In this document: in pieces, positions 36,565-48,599 of the stretch | How positions within the stretch are numbered: the first letter of the stretch is position 1 | Layout of the letters: each line of letters opens with the position of its first letter | DNA from: Eurosta solidaginis | Taxonomy: Eukaryota; Arthropoda; Insecta; Diptera; Tephritidae | Direction of reading: 5' to 3' | DNA length: 64,000 nt | Assembly (NCBI RefSeq): GCF_040869045.1 | Contig: NC_090321.1 | Span: forward strand, 184,669,596 to 184,733,595 | Notes under the pieces: generated by a model | Databases searched by the model: none | What the model was told of the DNA's origin: nothing | Seen by the model: only the letters and a program-made list of their open reading frames with translations | Translations under genes and position numbers: made by a program

Positions 36565-37700
36565 CGTGGTTCCACCATACTCTTCTTTCTTTATGACCAC
36601 TGCAGTTGACGTCGCAAAGACGTACTGTCCTACAGCTTTATCTCGTCCCTTCGCTAACTAACTTAATTCAACATTTGTTCCTTAAAGGCATGTGGATTAA
36701 TAACAACCCAAATGCAGCCTCTTCCAGCGGCGGCTAGTAAAGAGATCACATTGACACTACACCCACAGCGAAGCCTTGGGTAAGTCAAGCCAAGTAATCT
36801 GCATAAGTTCATTAGGTACACCAGCATGCCATTAGCTCTATTTATTAAGAGTTGGTGCTTGAACCAATAAGTCTCTGATCCAGCATTGAAGGACCATTCC
36901 TTAAGGCTGAACAATGCATAGCTTTTAGGACCTCACACAAATTTATATAATCCTATAGAGCATTACTTAGGAAAATGAAGTATCATAACTCACTGCGCGA
37001 AGCGTTGATGGTCAACTCAAAAAATGATCTATGGATATATTTTAGATAACAGATAAACAAAATGAGTCTAAGTTAAGCCTCAAAATCTTGTATATCGAGA
37101 AGGTTATTGCAAAAGTCGTAAGAGAAATTTATCATTTCATTAATTCTTTTTTGTTTTTTACGTTATTACGTACTCTTCTTTTTTAAGCGCTTAAGAGAAA
37201 GGCAAAACTACAACAAAATTATGAGTAAACTTTAAGATTTCAAGATAAAGCTCCCATAGTGATGAGTATATGAACCAAAACCACTTGACATCAAGGCAGG
37301 CATTTACACGGTCACACATCAATTCAGTCAAACATATCACAAATGCCACAGTTCGCGGGCTGTATGTCCCACCTGCCAGTAGTAAATGTCACGTGGCAAA
37401 CCAGATGGAAAGTTATCAGCGAATTTGAAAAGTTTTAAAGTAGAGTTCAATTGATTAAGTAATAAGTTGAATTTATTTTTATTTTCGGTATTTAAAGATA
37501 AAACTTCGGTGAATTTTGTAACTGAAAATATGCAAACCAATCTCACGACCGTTTTCGAAAGAACTTAAAAATTCCAGAAAAATGTTTTCGAAAAATATCG
37601 AAAATCCAAGAAAGTTTTCGAAAAAGTTGAATACCCAAGAAAGTTTCGCAAAAATTCGAAACTGTATTAGAGTTTCTAAAGTTTTTTGAGTTTGTACAAT
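36565..37700. other. Noncoding DNA, nothing firmly recognised
   Basis: The minus frame 36663-36914 (83 codons) has no motif I can name. 37550-37680 repeats 'ttttcgaaaa' and 'cccaagaaagtt' phrases. Confidence 0.4.
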
Positions 37701-38200
37701 TTATATTACTTACTTAATTGGCGCTTAACCGTTTAAACGATTATGGCCGTCCAACAAGGTGCGCCAGTCGCTTCTTTCTCTACCAACCGACACCAATTGG
37801 TCACACCAAGGAAGTTTAAATCGTTTTCCACCTGGTCCTTCCAGCGGAGTGGGGTCGCCCTCTACCTATGCTTCCATAGGCGGGTTCCGATAGAAACACT
37901 TTCTTGGCCGTAGCGTCATCTTTCATTCGGATAACATGGCCTAGCCAGCGCAGCCGCTGCGTTTTAATTCGCTGGACTATATTGATGTCTGCGTAGAGCT
38001 CATACAGCTCATCGCTAAATCTTCTTCGGTACTTGCCATCGCCAACGCGTAGAGGTCCATAAATTTTTCGAAGAACTTTTCTCTCGAACACTCCCATATC
38101 CATGCTTCTGCACCAGATCCATGCTTCATTCACCATCAAACCCAACTTTACCGCCTTTTTTTCCAGTTTGGAATAAGCAGACCTAACGTACAAGCTATCG
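37701..38200 (-). pseudogene. LINE C-terminal fragment with 3' tail
   Basis: The minus frame 37816-38193 reads FERKVLRKIYGPLRVGDGKY, YELYADINIVQRIKTQRLRW and LGHVIRMKDD, the C-terminal segment common in endonuclease-RT LINEs (RTE-like by memory). The 3' end shows 'cttacttaattggcgcttaa' at 37707 onward. A solo piece of that same 3' end lies at 38338-38382. Confidence 0.7.
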
Positions 38201-38337
38201 GTTTTTCAAAATCCGTATTTAGTTTGCAAATGTTTCAGATTTTCTCTCATTTAAAACGCATAAAACTGTGAGCCCAGCAAAAGAAAGAAAATTTAAAACA
38301 CCATTCGGAGAAAAAATTTCAAATCATCTACGAATTT

Positions 38338-38382
38338 TGACTTACTTACTTAATTGGCGCTTAACCGTCTAAACGGAATTTT
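38338..38382 (-). repeat. Solo LINE 3'-end fragment
   Basis: 'acttacttacttaattggcg' followed by 'cttaaccgtctaaacgg' repeats the tail of the element at 37707. Confidence 0.65.
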
Positions 38383-38564
38383 GACAGCCTTGTAATTTAT
38401 ACTTTATTGGATTTTACTTCATTGGGCTATAAACCTGCATACTGAAAAGATTTGAAAGCTTTAAATAAAAAGTTTTTCGAATTTGTTGGTAAACCTTTTT
38501 AGATTGGTTTACATTGTTTTAGTGACAAGAATTTTTGCCTAAAAATAATAAAAAATCAAAAAAA

Positions 38565-38810
38565 AGATTTATATTGGAACGATTTACCGTCATCCCTTGT
38601 CAAATTTGGTTTTGAGACAAACCGGTTTCGGCGCTGTGCCATCATCAGTGTCGATTTTCGTTCTGATCTGTTGTTTTCGTTTGTCCTGTATTTATAGTTC
38701 GTAGGTACTTGAGCAGGTATTGTCAGAATTGATGCTTGTGTATATTTAGTTATGTGTATGTGCTGTGTGTTCATTCAGAACCGAGGGTGGTTTACCAATC
38801 GATTTGTGTG
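38565..38810 (-). repeat. PLE 2 left inverted arm
   Basis: Nearly identical in reverse complement to 40801-41045. The reading frame over both arms gives the same peptide in opposite orientation, which is a consequence of the duplication and not a gene. Confidence 0.88.
38616..38652 (-). ncRNA. Hammerhead ribozyme-like motif, PLE 2 left arm
   Basis: On the minus strand: GACA, CTGATGA, T, GGC-ACAGC-GCC, GAA, ACCGGT, T, TGTC. GACA/TGTC can form stem I, GGC/GCC stem II, and the self-complementary ACCGGT can form a minimal stem III, best in a dimer. All invariant core bases are present. One extra U precedes stem II. Hammerheads with very short stem III are known in Penelope-like elements. The cleavage point is ambiguous (after GGUU or after GUC). 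Confidence 0.65.
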
Positions 38811-38928
38811 GCTGACTGGGGTAGGTAAAAAACTGTGATTTTAGTCGTTTGGCCTCCTTTTTCGGTTTTTTGTTTTGTTTTGTTAATTGTTTTGTGTTTA
38901 CTTGTTGTTGTGTGTTTGTCTGTTTTAC

Positions 38929-40002
38929 CTATGTGACTGTTGTACCTGTGTGATTACTTTTTTTCCTGTAAACAAGTTTTAAAAGCTCGAATATTTTGTC
39001 AGAAATTGTGTTTATCTGTTCGTTTATTATTCTGCCGTCGAATTTTTTCTGTTTGTAGTTTTCCATGTTTTCGAGTACGTTGAGACGTCGGCCCATTTCT
39101 TGTATATGAAGAACCCTAACTATTTTATTGGTGTTTGCTGGGGAACATTCATTCTCGACCATGTGATTCGCGAAGTTAGACTCAGGTATAATGTTTGAAT
39201 TCCATATTTTTTTGTTGTAATCTCTAATATGTTCTCTGAACCTCGTTCTTATTTGCCGTCCTGTTTCTCCTATGTAACTATGCTGGCATCTGCAGGTAAG
39301 CTTATATACGCCGTGTCTGCTAAACGGATCCTCTGAGTTAGTGTTAGTTCTTAGTTTTCTCCCTAGATTGTTCGATGTTTTGAATGCTGTGTTAATGTTG
39401 TATTTTTTAAAGAAGTTTGCCAGTTTATATGTTGCTTTTCCAGTATATGTCATAGTCGTCCAGCTATTCTTTTCCTTTTCATTATTTCCTTTTGGTTCTC
39501 CATTTGTCCATCTGAGCTTATCTACTAGTGCTTTTTTATATCCGTTGCTTGCAGCGATATTATATATAACCTCCAGTTCTCTCTTATATACCTCTTGTGT
39601 AAGAGGTGTTCTTTCAAGTCTATATACCAAGTGCCTTAATGCTGCATTTTTATGCTCTTGAGGGTGATTTGAGGTATTGCGTATTATTGTGTCGTTGGCC
39701 GTTGACTTTCTATATATATCATAGTTAAATCGTTTGGCTTCTTTATCAATATTTATCGTGAGGTCTAGATATTTGATTCCTCCGTCTTTTTCGGTTTCCA
39801 TTATAAATTTTATATTTCCGTGCTGCTTGTTGAGGTACTCCAGTATAAGCTTTTCGTTATTAGTAGTTGAAACGCATATTATGTTATCCACGTATCTAGC
39901 ATAAAATGACACGCCTAATTTGGACTTCAGCTCCTGTATGTACTTTTCTTCCAGGTTGTGCATGAACACTTCCATAAGAATTGCTGATGTGGGGCTTTCC
40001 AT
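38929..40002 (-). pseudogene. PLE 2 RT C-terminal part and GIY-YIG endonuclease
   Basis: The frame reads SPTSAILMEVFMHNLEEKYI and YARYVDNIICV, then IKYLDLTI, followed by a GIY-YIG nuclease: GVYKLTC, SYIGETGRQIRTRFREHIRD and FANHMVENE. The RT catalytic box is YVDN instead of YVDD and the preceding loop reads GMESP instead of GMGSP, so the polymerase would be inactive. It is in the same frame as 40087-40542 and separated only by a TAA at 40085-40087. Confidence 0.87.
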
Positions 40003-40086
40003 TCCAAGACCGTTTGTTTGTCTATATATTTTATTGTTGAATTGAAAAGAGTTTTGACGTAAAGTGGTTCTTAGCGTATTTGTGAT

Positions 40087-40650
40087 TTACATAATTTTCA
40101 CTTTGTTTTTTGTATTATGAACTATTTTTGAGCTACCTATGTCCAAAGTCTCCGATAGTGGTATAGATGGATATAAATATTTTATGTCAAAAGATGCCAA
40201 TATACTGTTCCTTGTTAGCTCTACGGTCTCAAGTCTCTCTCTTAATTCTGTTGTGTTAGCTATTGCATATTCGTTCCTTAGCTCCAGAGTATCTTTCAAT
40301 ATCGTTTTTAAATATTTGGACAGTTTGTAATATGGTGCCGATTTAAAATTAATGATGGGCCTCATTGGCGTGTCCGGCTTGTCGAGTTTTGGTAGCGCAA
40401 TCAGTGGAGGAGCCGAAGGGTTCATTTGGACCAATCTATGTGCCATGTTAGAATCTGTTATATTTGTTGCATTTTTTATAGCAACTTTGATTTGTTTTTG
40501 GTATTCATCTGTGGGATCCTCTCCCATTCTGCGACATTTCATTTCCTCGATGAGATCCTCGGTTTTGGATATATACTCCTCTTATTTGATTAGCACAGTG
40601 GCGTTTCCTTTGTCCGCTTTCGTTGTGACATCAATTGTTTTTCCTTAGTT
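40087..40650 (-). pseudogene. PLE 2 RT N-terminal part
   Basis: The frame 40087-40542 reads LIALPKLDKPDTPMRPIINF, SKYLKTILKD and SILASFDIKYLYPSIPLSET, the first RT motifs. Further upstream, beyond a stop, TTKADKGNATVLI appears, typical for the start of the Penelope RT core. The earlier N-terminus is missing. Confidence 0.82.
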
Positions 40651-40800
40651 TATGCCGTAGACTCTTTATTGTTTTCTCCTCTGTATTCGATTTTTGTCCT
40701 TCCTGTGCTTTCACCTCCTTTTTTATGATTTCCCTGCACATGTGTCTTGCTTGCTCCTGTTCTTCCTGTAATATCAATGATACTGCGATTTCCGCATCTA

Positions 40801-41045
40801 CAATCGATTAGTAAACCACCATCGGTTATGAATGAACACACAGCACATACACATAACTAAATATACACAAGCATCAATTTTGACAATACCTGCTCATGTA
40901 CCTACGAACTATAAATACAGGACAAACGACAACAACAGATCAGAACGAAAATCGACACTGATGATGGCACAACGCCAAAACCGGTTTGTCTCAAAGCCAA
41001 ATTTGACAAGGGATGACGGAAAATCGTTCCAATATAAATCATTTA
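40801..41045 (+). repeat. PLE 2 right inverted arm
   Basis: Partner of 38565-38810. It joins internal element sequence abruptly near 40800. Confidence 0.88.
40954..40990 (+). ncRNA. Hammerhead ribozyme-like motif, PLE 2 right arm (inactive core)
   Basis: Same order as 38616-38652 but GAAA is AAAA, so the invariant G12 is lost. This copy should not self-cleave. Confidence 0.6.
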
Positions 41046-41079
41046 TCCACCCCGACTGAAAATCTACCAAATAAGGTAA

Positions 41080-43270
41080 GTCAAAAAAAAAAGAATTTAA
41101 TTGACGAAATTTTATAATAAAATTCCCACTGCTATTTTTGTGTTCACTGCTGTTGGATAACTGTAAAATAGAATTGAAGTAAATAGCTGAATGTATGTAT
41201 TTCGATTTTCATACATAGGTACCTACTAACAAAGTAAAAAACTTTCCTATTACTTTACTGGTAGTTTTGGCCTTTTTAATGACTACTTTATTAATTTATT
41301 TGACTTCATGGGAGCCAAATTTACGTAGCCACAAAAGTCAACAAAATGCTGTGAGAAACATTTCGTACAACAATATTCTGTGTTTTTTCTATATCCCTCT
41401 CGTATTTAAATAATGAGAAATCGTAATTTATTACAAGATTTAATAATTCTCAAATTACTGGCATGAAATGACTTAATTTATTGTCATCAACTATGCAGAA
41501 CATTAATTGATATCTTCAGGCGCTTTATGCTTTTTTTATAGAATATAAAAACACAAAAATATAAACAAAAAAATTATAAAAAAAAAGAAACAAACAGTAA
41601 TAAATCTTATTCATAAACTAGTTATTGTTGTCGCTCTAACCATTCTGACTGTCATTGTCATTGTCATGGCTCCTCAGGCTTGTACATAGCCACACAAAAA
41701 CCAACACTCCCAAGTGAACCTTTACTGCGGCTGCAATTTGAGTTGACTGACAGCATTTGGAGAGCAGGTTTCTACGCCATCTAACCAACGAACTTGTTCT
41801 ATGGTGTTCCACCTCTTTCCTTATATGTATTATTTTTATTAGTTCTATTATTGTGATTGTCTTGTTGTTGAAATTTATTTTTTGTGTATAAACGCAAAAG
41901 TCAACGAACGTCAAGCTGCGACATCTTAGGCTACTAAGTCAGTGGGTCAAGCTCAATATTGTGAATGTCGACAACCGCAACAAATGGCTTAAGTATTGTT
42001 AAAAGCAAGAACACTAAAGTGCAAACTGTATAAGCAGTGTTAGCAAGTTCACATTATTTTCTACAAAAAATGGTTTTTGTTAGTAGATGTGAGGAAAAAA
42101 GTGTGACGCAAATTTGTTCTTTCCATTGGAAAATTGTCAAGTTCGTTTCTTTAGTCTTTTGTTTGCTTTGACAGTTACGCTAGCAAAAGGGTTGCACTGT
42201 GTTTGGAAGAGATTTATTTTTCATAATTATAGGGCGGCAGGCAAAAAAGGCAGTTTAGATGACACAATGTTTAAAGAGTTCAGCAAAAAAAATTACAGCA
42301 CCTTTCAGGTGTGATCATGTATCGCAATACTATACATATCTTGTGTGTATATTTATATATTTACGCTTTCTATACAATTGCCAGATATTTATTCGAAAAA
42401 TAGCACTGGTCCGACCATCAGGGGAACGAATTGATGTGACTACATTCTACCTTCTAGACACCTCAACACCCCCTTTTCGTGAGGAACTTTGGATCGCCGA
42501 AGCCTCACCTGCTAAATAAACCTAATTTCGACGTTAATCTGAGGTCAGCAATTGCGTTGACGAACTATGAATTTCGCAGGAAGCCCCTTGATGTGGTTGC
42601 GCTTCATAGTCTCTTGAATCCCGCTGTTGAATTTCGACAACAAATTTAGCTCTAAGTTTTAACAAATATGCTGTGTAAAGATCTTTGACAATCGGCAGGT
42701 TTTGCATTGACTGAGACCGTGAGCTATTATTTTATTAGTGTGGTAATATGCGCTGTGGTCTTGATAGGTACATTCCGAAAGGCACTCTGACTCAAGGCGT
42801 AAGTTTGCGTATGATGTCTAATATGGTAAGAATCCCTTACATTATGGGATCTACGACTTCAAACTGAAAGCAACAAATTCTCAATATTGTTATTGCTTCT
42901 TGTTTCTTCACATTAATAAGAGAATTTATTCATCATGCTACGTAATCTCAATCCTGCCACAGACATGTCATGCAATGTCGGCCTTTTGCATTTTGCAGCT
43001 AGTAAAATGTATGGCTGAAAAAATACCTACATAACAAATTAGGTTACAGCATACAAGAGAGTACACAAAAGCAAGAAACCCAATACCAAAATTAAAAGCA
43101 AAACACAAAATGAGACCATGTAAAACACTAATTGAGAAAAATTAATACAGCTCCATTGAACAAGTTTTAATCAGGTGCACGCTACACAATTTCATACTGT
43201 GCATAGCCCCTGGGGAAAAAAGGGCATGAAGCTTGATGAGTAAACAGCTTTTGTGGATAGCTATATGTAC
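41080..43270. other. Noncoding DNA, nothing recognised
   Basis: AT-rich, no supported ORF. The 42259-42519 and 41636-41914 frames lack motifs. Confidence 0.4.
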
Positions 43271-43279
43271 TTGATATTT

Positions 43280-44610
43280 TGACTGTAGATGTAACAATGA
43301 CGGGTACCATAACCATAGTCATAACTGTAAATATAATTTTTACTATGACCGTAACCGCAATGAGAAAGTAATCAAAACCGTAAACACTAAGTAACTCTAA
43401 TAGTAAAGTAACTGTTCCCGTAAGCAAAATGTAGCTGTAATTGTAACCACTAAGTAACCGTAACCCTAACCAAAATGTAACCGTAACGATAACCCGAAAG
43501 TTACCATTAACGTGGCCATAACTTAACTGTTAAGGTAACAAAAAGTAACATAATAACACCGTAACCTTTAACGTAACTATAATAAAAGTCATCAATGTAA
43601 TGTAACACATAACGTAGCCATAACACAACCGTAACCATAACAATAAAGTTACCATAAATGTAAACGTTATTGTGACCATTACCGTAACCATAAAATAAAC
43701 GTAACAATAAAGCCATTGTAACCGTTAACGCAAACGTAACTATAACCAAAACCACCGTCGTAACAAAAGCCATTAAGTAACAGTAACTTTAAAAATAAAA
43801 GAACTGTTAACGTAACCTTACGCATAAAGTAACCATAACAACACAGTACCCTAGCCGCCAAGTTACCATATACATAAAGTACCGTAAAATTAAAATAACT
43901 GTTACTGTGACCATGGAATAACTACACCCATGTATGGGACGTAACCATATAGTAACCATAAAAATAGAATCGCCATAGCAAGGAAGAAATATCTAGTGAC
44001 AGTTAACGTAGCCATAATATTACGGTAACAGTAACCATAAAGTTACAATAACAATAAAGTAAACTCAGCGGTAAGCCTAACCAAAAAGATACGATAACCA
44101 TGAAGTAACCGAAATCAATGCATCTAATCCGAAACTAACCGTCACCATAAAGAACCGGAACCATAGAGCGACGTAACCGCAAGATAACAGGGGAAACATG
44201 GATCCAAAATCTTCACAGCATTAGCCTTGATAATTCTGAATACATTACTTCACTTTGGCCCTTACTTTCACCATAAATATAATCCCAACTATCAACGCAA
44301 CCATAACTCTCACAATAACTAAACTGGGTTTGTAACTATCAAAAATCGTATTAGTAAAACGATATCCATAAATGTAGTAGTGACTGGAATCATTTTCGTA
44401 ACATAGCCATAATTGCTCTCAGCATCATAACTTAACCTGAAAGCGAACAAATCAGCGATGCTGACACCATAACCGTCAGCATGGATGTGCTGAATATGTA
44501 ACCATTAAGGCTAACGTAACCGCAACAATATCTGTAACTGTAAAAATAACCAAAACCATAATTTAAAATGTATCCGTAACTATAAACGCTGCAACCACAG
44601 CTATTGCTCG
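43280..44610 (+). repeat. Degenerate array of GTAACC/ATAA units
   Basis: About 1.3 kb of 'taaccgtaac', 'cataaagtaac', 'gtaaccataa' blocks in a roughly 6-base register with irregular insertions. Most ORFs on the minus strand across it (43182-43861) are artefacts of the repeat (Val/Thr/Tyr/Leu-rich). It is not the TTAGG insect telomere repeat, which flies lack anyway. Confidence 0.82.
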
Positions 44611-44614
44611 GACT

Positions 44615-45735
44615 AAAGGCACAGGCCTTAACCGCAGAAACCGTTTCTAAACCTGTAACTGTAACGGTAAGGGTGAGTGTAGCTGTAGAGATTCTTAACG
44701 GTGAACTTCCACGACTATGTCTATGTATCCGATTACTTCTACGTCTTGAGCTCCGCTTTCGTCTGCTCTTCATCACTAACACCACCACCTTCATCGGTAT
44801 ATCCAATTTAATTTTTTGCTGCTTATTTTTTCCTTCTTTAACTCTTTCTTTAGTTTATTTTCGTTCCTCTCAATTCCTTCTCGTTATGTTTTCTTTGTTT
44901 GCTTCCCTTTCCTGTTTCCTGTTCACTCTTCTTCTTATTCTTCTCATACATGAAATTGTTTGCTTTGATTTGTTGGCCAACAACTTAAAAAAGTTACCAA
45001 CGTTTTAAGTTTATTATAATACTGTTTAATTTCCTACAGGGGCAATTCACACATACATATATGCAAGTCAATATGCATTTAATTATATCACATACACACT
45101 ATCAAAGTTGAACTAAATGTGCAGGTATGTAGTAACCGAGAAAAGTGTGTCAAACGCCTGAACGAATATTCGTTGCACCTGTAGTAAACATTTGAGCGCA
45201 CTGCCTAAATGCAACCGGAAAAAGTAAACTTGAAAACGCAGTCATGCAGGTTTGCTACAAAAGTTGACATTGCAGGTTGTGATCGGCACTGCACGCCGGA
45301 GCTGCACATGACTTTTATTATGCGCATGCGTGGAAATTAGATTACACAGTGGGCGTCTAATATTTGCGCGCCAGTACATGAGATAACAAGTTTGGTAAAG
45401 CACTGCAAAATATTTCGAGATTTATTATTCAAACAATTGATCATAAAATGAGCAGAATTGGTTTGGGATAAAATGTGTAAAATTCGGTTATCCAAGGCTG
45501 ATCATTTATAGACCCAGTAACAGCAAAAATTTGCAATTTGCGATAGAGTTCTAAGTACACTTAGAATTTTAGGGCTGGTGAACTGATATACGAGTTAAAC
45601 AATATCTTAATTCAAGACCCATAATAAAGCTGAAACAAACATAAGGGCATACCAAATAATCTTATTGTAAATGTGAAAGTTTGAATGCTTACATGTGAGA
45701 ATGTTGAGACGTGTGTCTGCGATTGTGTTCATGAC
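44615..45735. other. Noncoding DNA, pyrimidine-rich part at 44730-44960
   Basis: The 44604-45008 frame is low-complexity Leu/Phe/Ser-rich and not supported as a gene. Confidence 0.4.
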
Positions 45736-45739
45736 AGAT

Positions 45740-46370
45740 TCGGGATCAATTTCGTTTGTTACATTTTGCGAGATCGTTATTTCGGGTCAATTTCGAAATT
45801 GTTCCGAGGATATTTTCTGATTCTTTTTAGAATCATTTCGGGAATATTTTGTGATTTATATCGGGATAGTTTCGGGAATGTTTTCGAAAACGTTCGGGTA
45901 TGGGGTGTATATCGGCGTTATTTCAGGACTTAATGGGACTTGATTTCGGAATAGCTCTGAGACAATTTTTTTCTCTTTCGGGATCACTTCTTTACTATTT
46001 TTTAATTGCTTAAGGTACATTTCGGCTCTTCTTCGGAAAAAAAAGTTTTTTTTCGATATTATTTGGAAATTGTTCACGAGATCATCTCAGGAGTATACAA
46101 ACTTCATTTCGGGACTATATTTGGGTCAATATAAGGATTTTTAAATTCATTACGAGATATTTTCGAGAACATTTTTGAAAACACTTCGGTATTCGGGACT
46201 GTTTTCAGGATAATTTTGCCATATAAGTTCACTATGATTTTTCCAATTATTTTCGGGCTGTTTCGTGATTGTTTTCGCAACCAGTTTTAGACTATTTTTT
46301 GGCAATTCCGGGATGAACTCTAAAATATTTCGGGATAACTTCGGAATAATTTTCGGAATTTTCTCGTAAG
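45740..46370 (-). repeat. Degenerate short-period array, family S, copy 3
   Basis: Blocks 'tttcgggatca', 'atttcgggaat', 'ttttcgaaaac' at irregular 10 to 13 base spacing, same orientation as 26150-26790. Confidence 0.78.
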
Positions 46371-46377
46371 TGTCTAA

Positions 46378-46676
46378 CGGCCGTTTTTACCATCTTCAGT
46401 TAAACTAGATTTTATCTGGAGGAAAGCAGTCTTTCGGATAGATTCAATTGACAATTTCGATTTTACCGCACAGGGTGACAAAACTTCGCTTAAAATTGTT
46501 AATTGTCTCAAAGGTATCAAAAATCTATTGTGAATACACGAAAACTAGCCAAACAGCTGTCTTTACACTTTTTCCTTGTACTTAACTGAGACAACAAGCT
46601 TCAGTTGGCATGAAGAAAATGAAAATATCGATAACTCATAAATAAGTGACTAACTGAAGATGGTGGAACCGGTCCG
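46378..46676. mobile_element. Possible MITE with CCATCTTCAGTTA inverted ends
   Basis: The left part has 'ttaccatcttcagttaa' and the right part 'taactgaagatggtggaacc', giving inverted ends of ~15 bp with CCATCTTCAGTTA shared. It adjoins the third family S array. No target duplication is identified, so the call is weak. Confidence 0.35.
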
Positions 46677-46679
46677 AAG

Positions 46680-48560
46680 TGATAATTACGGTACAGCTAT
46701 CTGTTTTTGATTCAAAAACTTAAAAAAATACTTTTCTAAATAAATCTATATACAAACTGAATAACCTCGTCAGCTTTGACTTGTATTACGACTTCACTTT
46801 CCTATAACAATATGTATTCCTAGTGATTTAGGTACCAAAAATTTGAGCTCTGGTACACTTTCTAAAAAATCTTCGAAATTTACGATCATACGATTTGTAT
46901 GGAAACAGTAAAGTAGCGATGAGGCACACCTAAACATGAATTATAAAGCTAAAATGTTTAATGGTTGTCTTTTTGAATGTATTGTATAATAATTTCATCC
47001 AGAACACCAAAAAGAAAAAATTTGTTTATTATTTTCGGACCACCCCAATGCATATATATAGTTCGGGTTCGGTGGCAGCGCTTAAACTCTCGAACCATTT
47101 GTAGTGAAATATGGCATATACACCATTTATTTGACACATACATTAATAAATATCATTTAGTTTTAAAAATCGTGGGAATTTTGTAAAAATAACCTAAGCA
47201 GCAAACCCCAAAGAAAGAGCGTAGAATGTTGGGTCGAGCTGTTTTGGGATAAAAGTCTTAACTCAAATATTCTGCAAAACTCATTTCTTAATATATTGCT
47301 TGATGCACACAAACAAATCATTATCCATACATACATACGTAACTTGTCGAATCCGTTTTCGCTTTGGCCTACTGTCAATAAACGAGGTGATTTAACGGTA
47401 AAGTGGAAAATTTTTATATCGATTATTAATTAGCGGCAACAGCTGTGTGTACAAAGTGGCAAAAGCAAAAACAAAATGAAGCTGTATTACTAATAAAACG
47501 AGCTATATATGTGTATATGAATAATTGTATGTATGAAGGTATATACGAATGTATGCGTATAAGAAGCCCGCTGTGATTTGTGGAAGAAAACGAAAATTGC
47601 AAATTAAAATTCTGATTTGGTATGCGAAGAATGCCAGTGGAGTAAGTGCTTAAGTTTTTGTGCTTGAGCGTCATTCTCTGTGCATTTTCGAAAGTGTTGA
47701 AAATTTGGTGAACCTGCCTGCTTGACTGCCATTGAATATTGGCTAAATTAGTTAAAACTCGTTATGGAAACGGTACTGATAGAAATTCTCGATTAATGTT
47801 TCTATGTATTTGTGCTTGTGATATAAGTAGATATTGATGAATTTGGTTAATGTAATCAAACAAATAAGTAATCTACAAGGCGATGCGAAATGAACTACCG
47901 CAAATAGGTTTAAGTATGTAAAAAACAACTTTGAGCTGGGAGATGCTTTTAGATCTCTACAATATTTGAAAACCACCAAGTTACTGCCATCATTGTTGTT
48001 GACTTTGCAGTTGGAAAGCAAAAAGTACTCTCCACAGCTTTAGGGGACTGTTACGAATATGTTCAGTCTTTTATCAAATATGAGTACTGTACGCCTCACA
48101 GCTATCACTACTGCTTTAGGAACGATTTCTTTGTTTTAAAATTGTATACTGGGCATTTGGTACCGCTGTGTAGCCAATAGTCAAATAAGACGTCTTAGTT
48201 TGTTGACCGAAGAACAGCAGTAACAAAATTAAGGAAACTGCATCCACTATTTGGTATTAGCATAGAGGATGCGATGAGAGCATTCCTGTTGGTGCACTTA
48301 ATGCTTTACTAGGAACATCTCCCTTCTCTTTTTAAAGACCTACAAACTCTTACGGGGTACTATACCGTAGTCTACGATATGCCGTAAGTAAGTTAAAACT
48401 ATCGGATACAAAAATATTGAGATTTTGTGCGAACAGAGACCCAACTGCCGAAGCCAAAGCCAAAGCCGAAGAATTCGTTTCCTTGATAAAGAGTCTGATC
48501 GTTCGCTTCTTATATATCACGTCGGAAGTCTGTGAAGGGCATGTTTTACTTATGCCTGTG
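46680..48560. other. Noncoding DNA, nothing recognised
   Basis: Only short unsupported ORFs. No RNA gene or repeat pairs seen. Confidence 0.4.
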
Positions 48561-48599
48561 ACCACTCCACAGACAGATTTTTAAGCTGCCCTAACATAT

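Larger units (their letters stand above)
38563..41075 (-). mobile_element. Penelope-like element 2 (different family)
   Basis: A minus-strand RT and GIY-YIG coding region sits between inverted terminal arms (38565-38810 and 40801-41045, both containing 'tgaatgaacacacagcacat' on one strand). The arms each carry a hammerhead-like core. Low-complexity 'tcaaaaaaaaga'-type sequence flanks both sides and may be the target duplication. The N-terminal coding part is lost where the right arm joins near 40650-40830. Confidence 0.85.

Noticed and set aside
38556..41059. Two ORFs with nearly the same 70-residue peptide
   Set aside because: They come from the inverted PLE 2 arms that also carry the ribozyme-like motif; the match is DNA duplication, not a gene pair.
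43280..44610. Telomere repeat
   Set aside because: Units are GTAACC/ATAA, not TTAGG, and flies use other telomere systems.
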